Part shown: positions 55,227 through 64,000 of the stretch, one piece after another
How the letters are laid out: each line of letters starts with the position of its first letter
Position numbering within the stretch: the first letter of the stretch is position 1
Assembly (NCBI RefSeq): GCF_012489685.1
Contig: NC_080042.1
Location: forward strand, 41,716,066-41,780,065
From: Lotus japonicus
Taxonomy: Eukaryota > Streptophyta > Magnoliopsida > Fabales > Fabaceae
DNA: 64,000 nucleotides
Direction of reading: 5' to 3'
Position numbers and translations under genes: made by a program
Notes under the pieces: generated by a model
The model's database searches: none
What the model saw: the letters and a program-made list of their open reading frames with translations, nothing else
Told to the model about the DNA's origin: nothing

Positions 55227-58076
55227 CTAAGGTTTGTCAGTGCGTCGCAGAAGTTCCATCATCATTTGCTTCATCTCAATCAGCATGGATTCATGAGTGT
55301 CAAGACGTTGTTCCATGAGGTCGAGTCTGGATGAGCTTGTCTGAGTAGAGCTGGAAGGAACGTTCTGAGCAGCTTGAGGTTCTGGAATGGAAGCAGAAGC
55401 AGCAGGAGTAAACATAACTGGTGCAAGTCGCTCGGCCTCAGCCTCAGCTTCAAGACGCTCTGCCTCAAGTCTGGCTTGTTCAGCCTTAGCTGCTGCTTGA
55501 CGTGCAGCTTCTTCTTCTTGTTCTTTCTTTCTCTTGGCTTCTTCAATAGCTTCAAGAAGCTTGTGTCTCTGTTCTAGTTCGTGAAGAGCCACCCTCCTAG
55601 CAAATCTTTGCTTTGCAGCCTCAATGCTCTGACTTCCCTCTGCATGCAGGAGCTGCAGCATAACGGGAAACTGAGCCACTAGCCAAGTGCTCAAATTGTT
55701 CCACTCATCAGCCACATTGTCAGCATTCTCACTGAGATCAGTCTGACCGTGCACATTGCGGAGCCTCAAGGAGGCTTCATGATTGAAAATATTGATGCAC
55801 TCAGAGAGAGATGTGGGTTGAAGGTGAGTATAGGGAATGATGGAGAGGTTGGGTGCAGGAGAGGCTGGGTGATTGCTGCTATGAGCTTCAGAGGCACCTT
55901 GTGGAGAACCAATGTTAATTATGGGAGCATTGGGTTCAGAGGTTCCACGGTGAGGGTCTGAAGTTTCAACCAGAGGGTGAGGTGATCTAACCGAGGATTG
56001 GTTAGACACTGATTGTTCAGGTTCAGGGTCTGGTTGAATTGGCTCTTGTTGGTCAGGGACAGGGTGAGCTTGTTGGACTAAGGGGTCTGCCTCTTGGATA
56101 GGATTGGCCAAGATAGGTTCATCTGGGTCAACTAGACGTTCAGGTCTAGGGCCAGGATATTGCCTAGGGCTTGGACATGTAAGGTAATATTCTTCCAAGG
56201 CAGATACCTTCTCTTTCCTAACCTCCATGAATTTTCTAATTGATTCAGAAGTGTTGGAGGGAGGAGAGTCAATCACATTGATGGGGAAGGATACAGGTGT
56301 GAAGGCTGATGAAGAGTCTGTATCCGTGGGTCTGACAGCAGGACGTGCTGATGCTCTGGGAGCAGAGTGATCAGACGTTCTGGGTTGTGGTTCTGTTTGG
56401 TTGGGCTCGGTTTGGTCATGGATGATGGGTTCAGAAGGTAATGGGTCGTATGGAATGGTAAGGAGAGAGGTTGGATCTTCTGACCTAGAGGGTTGGTTCT
56501 GAAGCAAATTCCAGAGAGGTGCTTCAGTAGGAGAAGGTTGAAAGAAGGAAGATCTTGGGGAATGTGGTGGAGAGGTGGTTTGTGCGGCTGGTTGGGTTTC
56601 AGGAATAGGAGTGAAGGGATTTGAAGAGTGTTGGAGTAAGGCAGAAATCGGGAGTGCATCAAATAAATTCAAATCATCATCAGAGGTAAGTGCAGGCTTA
56701 CTTGTATGTGCTGATGATCGAGTCACTCTGGCAGGAGCTTCAGTCCTTCTGACCTCTGCAGCAGCTGGTTCCACCCGAGTAGGCTTCACCACAATTCTGA
56801 CTTTCTTCTGCTTCTTCTTTGGAGGACCATCCTCACTATCATCACCATCATCATCAGCAGGCTTGCTCTTCGGTTTCTTGACCAGAGGGACATCAGATTC
56901 CTCTGAGGAATCTTCCAGAACCATCTTCCTCTTGGTTTTCTTCTTTGGAGGAGAAGAATACTCTGGAGCTGGTGGAAGTCTGCTGACAAAATCATCAAGG
57001 TCAATCTCGAATCCTTGAGCCCTGAGGTCTTCAACATAGCATCTGATGGCTTCAGGATGGTCTGCTTGAGTCCACAGAGGGTAGTTATTCAGAGGCATTC
57101 TTCTTCCTCTGATCTCAGAAGATGTGTCTTCATGAGCAGGAGCAATCTTCTTCTGGATTAAGCCCATCTTCTTCAAAGAGTTGGCAGTGAAGACGTCACT
57201 GACAATTGTGCTCAAGTCCTCTGTGCAACCAGCATTGATCAAATCTTGCACCAAGTTGCTTTCAATGAGAAAGTCTGAGAGCAGCCTCCCAAAAGGGATA
57301 TATTTGATGGCTGACTTGATGGAGGCGGTGGTGCGAGACTTCCGGATGCATTCCTTCAAATAGGAGAACAGGAAGTAGGGAAGGCAGATCTTCTCCTTGT
57401 CTTGAATGAAGAACAGCATCGCCTTCTGGTTGAAGTTGATGTAGTCTGGAGAACTTCCCTTTGGTCGCTGATTGATGCAGTTGAGCAGGATCTTGTGCCA
57501 GATCCTGAGTTTGGGATGAAGGTCCATCACCTTGTAGCTCGTCTTGCCCGGTTTGAAAGTGGTGTACAGGGCCTTGTTGACTATGTCCTTGGTTCTGGGT
57601 TTCAGCTTCGATTCCGTTAGTGAGAACCGATACCCATGAGCAGTTTCTGCACCAAGCAGATTCACGAATGACTTCTCCGTGATGATGATCTTCCTACCCA
57701 GTATGTAGGAGACTACCTGAGTGTCATCACAATCAGCGTGCTTCCAGAATTCCTTTACTAGCTTCTCATACACCGGTCCTCGAAGTCGATTGAAGTAGTT
57801 TCCCCAACCTTGAGCTTGGACTTCAGGACGAAGATCAAACCCATTAGCAGCCAAGTTGTCGAGGTTGAATCTCCATTCTGCCAGGACTTGGAGTTCCTCA
57901 GGAGGAAATACACAGTGAACGGCACAGCCCCGTTCTGCAATAGGAACAACCTGCTCTTGAGCTTGAGCTTGTTCTTGTGCTGGGTTCTCAGAGCCTTGTT
58001 GACCCGTTGCCAAACCGACTACCATGTGAGGGAACTGAGGTGCATCTGCAGTAGATCTTCTGGTTTTTCTCACCAT
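55227..58076 (-). CDS. Envelope-like ORF of copy G, intact 949 aa
   Basis: This is the only unbroken full-length copy. It starts with ATG at 58076 (MVRKTRRSTADAPQF); the frame is open 52 codons further upstream, but that part is leader-like and not conserved. The N-terminal third is globular, with GCAVHC near residue 51 and a VKEFWKHADCDD block, reminiscent of the plant transposon-protein type of domain (weak impression). Basic clusters lie near 378-384 (KKKTKRK) and 421-430 (KKKQKKVR), then a Pro/Ser/Thr-rich stretch to about 790. A Glu/Ala/Arg-rich coiled coil spans about 837-885, and a Met/Leu-rich helix lies at the end. I see no signal peptide or hydrophobic membrane helix. The envelope-like label therefore rests only on position. 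The role is unknown, possibly nuclear. Confidence 0.85.
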   Translation of the reverse strand: MVRKTRRSTADAPQFPHMVVGLATGQQGSENPAQEQAQAQEQVVPIAERGCAVHCVFPPEELQVLAEWRFNLDNLAANGFDLRPEVQAQGWGNYFNRLRGPVYEKLVKEFWKHADCDDTQVVSYILGRKIIITEKSFVNLLGAETAHGYRFSLTESKLKPRTKDIVNKALYTTFKPGKTSYKVMDLHPKLRIWHKILLNCINQRPKGSSPDYINFNQKAMLFFIQDKEKICLPYFLFSYLKECIRKSRTTASIKSAIKYIPFGRLLSDFLIESNLVQDLINAGCTEDLSTIVSDVFTANSLKKMGLIQKKIAPAHEDTSSEIRGRRMPLNNYPLWTQADHPEAIRCYVEDLRAQGFEIDLDDFVSRLPPAPEYSSPPKKKTKRKMVLEDSSEESDVPLVKKPKSKPADDDGDDSEDGPPKKKQKKVRIVVKPTRVEPAAAEVRRTEAPARVTRSSAHTSKPALTSDDDLNLFDALPISALLQHSSNPFTPIPETQPAAQTTSPPHSPRSSFFQPSPTEAPLWNLLQNQPSRSEDPTSLLTIPYDPLPSEPIIHDQTEPNQTEPQPRTSDHSAPRASARPAVRPTDTDSSSAFTPVSFPINVIDSPPSNTSESIRKFMEVRKEKVSALEEYYLTCPSPRQYPGPRPERLVDPDEPILANPIQEADPLVQQAHPVPDQQEPIQPDPEPEQSVSNQSSVRSPHPLVETSDPHRGTSEPNAPIINIGSPQGASEAHSSNHPASPAPNLSIIPYTHLQPTSLSECINIFNHEASLRLRNVHGQTDLSENADNVADEWNNLSTWLVAQFPVMLQLLHAEGSQSIEAAKQRFARRVALHELEQRHKLLEAIEEAKRKKEQEEEAARQAAAKAEQARLEAERLEAEAEAERLAPVMFTPAASASIPEPQAAQNVPSSSTQTSSSRLDLMEQRLDTHESMLIEMKQMMMELLRRTDKP

Positions 58077-58519
58077 TTTGAAGAGGTTGAAGGTTTGAGG
58101 TAGAAGATGAAGTTTGAAGGATGAAGAGAGATTGAGAGAGAAATCAAGAAGGAGGCGGTTTTGAAAAGCAGAGAGTGCGAGAGTGAAAACCGGAAGTGAG
58201 AGAGAACGTGTGTGTATAGTGGGTTTTATCAAATAACCGTTGTTGATTCAAAAAGCACTTTAAGATCAACGGTTGAAAATTAAAGATAGACAGTAACAGT
58301 AAAATACACAATCACACACAGGAGATAAGCATATCTACACGCAATCATAACAGACTGTCACACGGGCACAAGGAACTATGCATCAGAAATTCTGACGCAC
58401 GTGTTGTTGTCTCAGCTTCAGAGTCAGTACCAGTGGGCACACACACTCTGATTGAGTTACCTTCTGGACTAGACATCTTCTGATCAAGAAGTATCATAGT
58501 CAGAGGTTCTGATCCATCT
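58077..58519 (-). promoter_or_regulatory. pol to envelope-like spacer (copy G)
   Basis: This conserved 443-bp spacer includes, on the minus strand, GGTTATTTGATAAAACCCAC, then ACTATACACACACG and a CT-rich tract to the ATG. It is typical in composition of a plant promoter and 5' leader, though transcription cannot be shown from sequence. Confidence 0.42.
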
Positions 58520-61500
58520 TCACTCTGGACAAAAGTCCATGCTTAGATTTTTCAGAATAAAATTAAATCTATCTTCAGCTAAGGGCTTTGTAAAGATATC
58601 TGCCCATTGATGGTCAGTATCAACAAACTTCAGAAAAAGTACGCCCTTCTGTACATAATCTCTAATAAAATGATACTTTACCTCAATGTGCTTTGCCCTT
58701 GAATGCAAGATAGGATTCTTACTCAATGAAATTGCAGCAGTGTTATCACAATAGATTGGGATATTGCTCTCAAGGATCTGATAATCCTCCAGCTGATGTT
58801 TCATCCAGAGCATCTGAGTGCTGCATATTGCTGCTGAGATATATTCTGCCTCTGCAGTTGATAGTGCAATGGTTGATTGCCTCTTGCTTGCCCATGAGAC
58901 TAGATTGCTTCCCAGAAATTGACAATTTCCAGAAGTACTTTTTCTCTCTGTTCTATCTCCAGCATAATCAGCATCACAATAACCTGAAAGCTTATACTCT
59001 GATGTTTTCTTATACATCAAGCCAAGGTTAGTGGTGCCTTTCAGATACCTTAGGATCCTCTTAACGGCAGTTAAGTGGGTTTCCCTTGGATCTGATTGGA
59101 AACGAGCACATAAATGAACACTAAATAATATGTCTGGCCTAGATGCAGTTAAGTATAGAAGTGAACCTATCATGCCACGATAGAGCTTCTGACATACTTT
59201 ACCACTTATATCTTCTTTTTCCAGAATGCATGTTGGATGCATTGGAGTCTTGGCCACTGTAGATTCCAGCATATTGAACTTCTTCAGAAGTTCTTTAGTG
59301 TACTTGCTCTGATGGATATATGTTCCTTCTGGTGTTTGATTAACTTGTATTCCCAGAAAGTACTTTAATTCTCCCATCATACTCATCTCAAATTCAGCCT
59401 GCATCATCTCAGAAAATTCTTTGCATAGAGATTGATTAGCAGAACCAAATATAATATCATCAACATAAATTTGCACAATTAAGATATCATCCTTATAAGT
59501 CTTGCAAAAGAGAGTTGTATCTACTTTACCCCTTACAAACTCATTCTCCAGAAGGAATGAGCTAAGTCTCTCATACCATGCTCTGGGAGCTTGCTTCAGA
59601 CCGTAGAGTGATTTCTTCAATTTGAACACATGGTCTGGTTTCTTTTCATCTTCAAAACCTGGGGGTTGATGAACATAGACTTCCTCTGAGATATAACCAT
59701 TTAGGAAGGCACTCTTTACGTCCATCTGATGTAGAATTATGTTGTGATTTACTGAGAAAGAGATCAATAGTCTGATTGCCTCCAGTCTAGCTACTGGAGC
59801 AAATGTTTCAGTGTAGTCTATTCCTTCCTGCTGGCTGTAGCCTTGAGCAACTAGCCTTGCCTTGTTTCTGACTACATCTCCTTTCTCATTTAGCTTGTTT
59901 CTGAATACCCATTTCGTTCCAATAACATGGACATTCTCAGGCTTCTTCACTAAGCTCCAAACATCGTTCTTGGAGAATTGATTCAATTCTTCTTCCATGG
60001 CCAGAATCCAATCCTTGTCCTGAAGAGCTTCATCTATGGACTTGGGTTCAATTAAGGACACCAATCCTTTCAGACTCAGTAAGGTCTCTTCAGAGGGTCT
60101 GAAGGCAGATCTGGTTCTGACTGGTTCATCTTTGTTGCCCAGAATCAATTCCTTAGGATGAGCTGCAGTGATTCTGCTCTTCTTCAGAGTTTGTGAGTTA
60201 GAGGGACCAGCTTCTTCCTCTGGTTCATCTTCCTCTGGCTCAACTTCCTCTGGAGCTTTGCCTTTGTCAGAAACATTAATGCTTAAATCTGCAAACTTTT
60301 CAACTAGCTTTGACTGGTCAGAGTCAAGCTTATCATCAAATCTAACATGAATAGATTCTTCAATAGTCTTAGCATCAGTATTATAAAATCTAAAACCTTT
60401 AGATCTATCAGAATAACCAAGTAATAGACACTTAGAAGACTTAGCATCAAATTTATGCAATCTATCCTTAGTATTGAGAACATAACAAACACAGCCAAAA
60501 GGATGAAAATAAGAAATGTTGGGTTTTATGTTCTTCCACAATTCATAAGGAGTCTTATTCAGAATTGGTCTCACAGAGATTCTATTCTGAATGTAACATG
60601 CTGTATTTACTGCCTCTGCCCAAAAGTGCTTAGCCATGCCAGTTTCTTGGAGCATGGTTCTAGCCATCTCCTGAAGAGTTCTGTTCTTCCTCTCAACAAC
60701 ACCATTTTGTTGAGGAGTTCTGGGACAAGAGAAATCATGTGCAATTCCATAGGAATCAAACAGACTCTCAAACTTGTCATTCTCAAACTCTCCACCATGG
60801 TCACTTCTGACACGCACAATTCTACAAGCCTTCTCGTTTTGCACTTGAGCAATGAAGGTAGAGAACACAGCATGAGACTCATCCTTGCGGGTTAGAAACT
60901 TTACCCATGTCCAGCGGCTATAGTCATCAACGATAACCATCCCATATCTCTTGCCACCTATAGACTCAGTTTTCACTGGTCCAAACAGGTCGATATGCAG
61001 AAGTTCTAACGGCCTTGAGGTTGAGACAACATTCTTTGCCTTGAAAGGGACTTTTGTGAACTTGCCTTTCTGACATGCTTCACAAAGAGCGTCTGAAGCG
61101 AACTTCAGATTGGGTAAGCCCCTGACAAGGTTTAGCTTGCTCAGCTGAGAAATCTTTCTCATACTGGCATGCCCTAACCGTCTATGCCATACCCACTGCT
61201 CTTCATTAACAGACAGAAGCACTTCACATTCTGAGCCTCCAACTCAGATAATCTGATCTTATAAATGTTGTTCTTCCTCTTGCTGTTAAACAGAACAGAG
61301 CCATCGATCTGACTTACAGCCCGGCAGGACTTTTGATTGAATATAACATCATAACCCTTGTCAGCTAATTGACTTATAGACAATAAGTTATGTGTTAAGC
61401 CGTCTACCAATAAAACATTATCAATGCATGGACTACTATCTACACAAATAGTACCAGTACCAATAATTTTACCCTTTTCATTTCCTCCGAAGCCAACTTC

Positions 61501-61623
61501 GCCTCCAGGCTTAAGTTTCAGCTCTCGGAACATACGCTTTTCTCCCGTCATGTGACGCGAGCATCCACTGTCCAGATACCATGATTGGTGTTTCAGTGGA
61601 GCTATCAAGGATATCTGCAACAT
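58520..61623 (-). pseudogene. pol: pol of copy G, one frameshift
   Basis: ATG at 61623 opens protease (DSGCS). A 1-bp deletion in a GG run near 61219 (AGAAGCAC against AGAAGGCAC on the plus strand) shifts the frame just before the integrase finger. The remaining 900 codons, with DD35E integrase, YVDD RT and RNase H, are open to 58520. It is otherwise complete and nearly identical to E, so a consensus error is likely. Confidence 0.92.
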
Positions 61624-63419
61624 AGATAATCTTGTCCTTAGGTACCCACTTTCTGGGTCCTCTTTTGTTAGTTACCCCAGAGGTTCTGATCACCTTGGGT
61701 GTCTCAACATAATATTTTAAAGGAATATTTGCATGATATTTAGTCATAGAGAAAGATCCCTTTTTAAGAGGGTTTTTTGCAACTTTAGCAGGTACAGGAT
61801 CAGGCAATATGGTACCAGAGGGAACAAAGCATTCATACAAGGATTTAGCTTTAGACACAGAAGGCTCATTTCTAATTGGTTTAGAATAGCCAATGCCATG
61901 CATTCCATTTCTGCTTACGCCATAGATCATTGAAGCCATTAAGCTTCTATCTACGCTTTTAGCAAGGAATCTTTGAAAAGATTTTTCATACTTAGATTCA
62001 TGCTTACTATCAGAGGCATCGCAGGCAATAACTTCTTCTAACTTAGCAATTTGATTCTTAAGCACAGAGTTAGAATTAACTAAAGCATGGTTATCATTTT
62101 TCAAATCAGATATGATTTTCTCATGTTCAGAAGGAGTTTTAGAAACAGCAGATAAGTTCTTTTTCAGCTTCTTATGCTTAGACAACAAGGAGTTATACTT
62201 ATCCATGATATCAGACAAAGCATGTTTCAGTTCAGAGGTAGAGAAGGAAGCAAATACCTCATTTTCATCGTCTGAGTTAGGATCTCCTTCTGATTCTGAG
62301 TCAGAGTCAACAGCTTCCTTTGACTCTGCTTCCTTGTCTTTGACAATTGCCATGAGTCCTTGGACTTCACCATCAGAGTCAACATCCTCTGACTTTGATT
62401 CATCAAATGTCACCATCAGACTCTTCTTGGTCTTGAAGTGCTTCTTTGGCTTCTTGTCCTTCTTCAATTTTGGACAGTCACTTTTGTAGTGCCCTGATTC
62501 TTTGCACTCAAAGCAAGTGACTTCCTTGATTGATGACTTCTTCTGACCTGAGGATTCAGACTTTCCTCTTGCCTTTCCAGAGCCTTTGAACTTGCTCTGC
62601 CTGTGCTTCCAGATGCGGTTGAGTCTCTTGGAGATCAGAGTCAGCTCATCTTCATCAGAATCTTCTGATGCCTCTTCAGATTCTTCTTCTTCAGCTTGAA
62701 GAGCCTTTGACTTCTCAACCTTAGCCTTTTCAGATTTGGATTTCAAGGCTATGGACTTTTTCCTGAGATCTTGCATCTCTGAGCGCTTCAGCTCATGGCA
62801 TTTCAAAATGCTGATGAGTTCTTCTAAACTCATATTCTCAACGTCTCTCGTGAGCTCTATTGAAGTCACCAAAGGCATCCAACTTTCAGGAAGACACCTG
62901 ATGACCCTTATGACATGATCTTTTGTTGTGTAGCTCTTGTTGAGAGGACGTATGCCAGCTACAAGCAGTTGAAATCTGGAGAACATTTCTTCAATGGACT
63001 CATTTGGCTCCATGATGAAGGATTCATACTTTTGGATCAAAGACAATGCCTTTGATTCTTTGACTTTCTTGTTTCCTTCATGAGACATCTTCAGAGAATC
63101 AAAAATGCCTTTAGCAAACTCACGATCTGTAATCTTCTGGTACTCCTCATAGGAGATAGCACTTAGAAGAATTGCTCTTGCTTTGTGATGTTGTGAGTAC
63201 AGCTTCTTTTGATCTGCAGTCATCTCTGACCTTGGGATCTTCTTGCATCTGCATCAACTGGACGCTCATAGCCATCCACAATAATATCCCAGAGATCTGC
63301 ATCGAAACCCAGAAAGAAACTTTCCAGTCTATCTTTCCAATATTCAACCTTTGACCATCGAACATAGGAGGCTTTGCGTTGTAACCATCTCTTTGAGTTT
63401 CACTGGTGGTGGCAGCCAT
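61511..63419 (-). pseudogene. gag: gag of copy G, two frameshifts near the start
   Basis: ATG at 63419 (MAATTSETQ) opens gag. Single-base deletions near 63350 and 63245 break the first 60 codons. From 63223 the frame is open for 570 codons with the UBN2-like part, CCHC knuckle (CFECKESGHYKSDC), acidic stretch and coiled coil, to 61511. The 113-nt overlap with pol in the +1 frame is kept. Confidence 0.9.
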
Positions 63420-63476
63420 TGTTTTTCACACCGGCCCGGATCACTGAACACTGTTAGGTGTGGTATCAGAACTTGC

Positions 63477-63488
63477 GCTCTGATACCA
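63477..63488 (-). other. Primer binding site (initiator-Met tRNA), copy G
   Basis: TGGTATCAGAGC on the minus strand, two bases after the LTR end at 63491. Confidence 0.93.
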
Positions 63489-63490
63489 AT

Positions 63491-64000
63491 TGAAGGTATG
63501 AAAAACGGTAGAAAGGGGGGGTTGAATAACGTTTCAGTACAAAACTACCACCTTAAAATTTTAACAAATCTTTTCGAGAACTAAGTGCAAAAGATAGAGA
63601 TAGAAAAGCACACAAGGATTTTATCCTGGTTCACTTGATAAATCACTCAAGCTACTCCAGTCCACCCGTTAAGGTGATTTCTTCCTTCTTAGAATGAAGG
63701 CAATCCACTAATCAGGTAAGAGTTACAACTGCACTTGAAACCTACAAGTGACTAACAATTACACTGACTTAGCTCACACTAAGATTCACTCTCTTAGTCT
63801 TCTCTAGGATCCGATCAACCTTGATCTCCTAAAGGAAAATCAAACAACTGTTTGAGGTTGGTGTTTACAAGGGTTTGCTTCTGAATAAGCTGAGTGTAAA
63901 CTAAATAAATTACAGGATGAAAGAAAGCTTAGAATATTTTGAATATCTTGCGCGTGTGTTGCTTCTCGTATTTTTCTTCGCCGCTTCTTTCAATCTTCAG
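63491..64000 (-). repeat. 5' LTR of copy G, cut by the window edge
   Basis: The first 510 bp from the PBS side are present and match the 3' LTR at 52597 with a few 1-bp deletions. About 700 bp, including U3, lie outside. Confidence 0.93.

Larger units (their letters stand above)
52597..64000 (-). mobile_element. Copy G: near-complete Sirevirus-type element, inserted in copy F
   Basis: On the minus strand the order is 5' LTR (cut by the right edge), PBS, gag, pol, spacer, envelope-like ORF, antisense gene, PPT and 3' LTR. The LTR at 52597 and that at 63491 share variants absent from E (CTCGTATTTTTCTTCGCC and TTACAGGATG), which proves they are the pair of one element. Confidence 0.93.

Noticed and set aside
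1..64000. Host genes, tRNA or rRNA genes
   Set aside because: All long frames belong to retrotransposons, and no tRNA- or rRNA-like segment was recognised by eye. The PBS matches are primer sites, not tRNA genes.

Overview
The window is plant nuclear DNA made almost entirely of LTR retrotransposons. I see no host gene, tRNA, rRNA or CRISPR. At least seven partial or near-complete copies (called A to G here) belong to one Ty1/copia family of the Sirevirus (SIRE/Maximus) type. The signs are gag with a CCHC knuckle, protease-integrase-RT-RNase H order, a primer site matching initiator-Met tRNA, a large extra ORF after pol in the place of the Sirevirus envelope-like gene, and several polypurine motifs before the 3' LTR. 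The protein style suggests a legume, but the species cannot be fixed from the window. Three runs of exactly 100 N (2644-2743, 14105-14204, 34639-34738) mark a draft scaffold, and many breaks are 1-bp homopolymer indels that look like long-read errors.

Layout, left half. Copy A (minus, 1-2643) is a piece of envelope-like gene and pol. After a gap, 68 bp of a different copia RT is interrupted by copy B (plus, 2812-14104), whose envelope-like gene is split by a 2.6-kb solo LTR with a 5-bp target duplication. After the second gap, a Ty3/gypsy integrase fragment is interrupted by copy C (plus, 14566-26282). C runs straight into copy D (plus, to 34255) through one shared LTR. D breaks off in an AT repeat and joins about 380 bp of unrelated open reading frame before the third gap.

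Layout, right half. All copies are on the minus strand. E (34739-46680) is inserted into the envelope-like gene of F (46681-52596), and G (52597 to the right edge) is inserted into the gag of F. Only E and F have uninterrupted 1034-aa pol frames.

How the parts work. The LTR carries a TATA box about 690 bp in and drives a genomic RNA primed by initiator tRNA-Met. Gag is followed by pol in the +1 frame with an identical 113-nt overlap in all six copies where it can be seen. A 440-bp CT-rich spacer precedes the envelope-like ORF (949 aa in G), which has basic clusters and C-terminal coiled coils but no obvious membrane segment.

The most interesting structure lies between that ORF and the 3' LTR. 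It is a compact gene on the opposite strand with an inverted repeat, TATA box, 130-aa coiled-coil ORF and AATAAA signal. It is found in C, E and G. C and G differ at about 28% of residues, yet the ORF length is identical.
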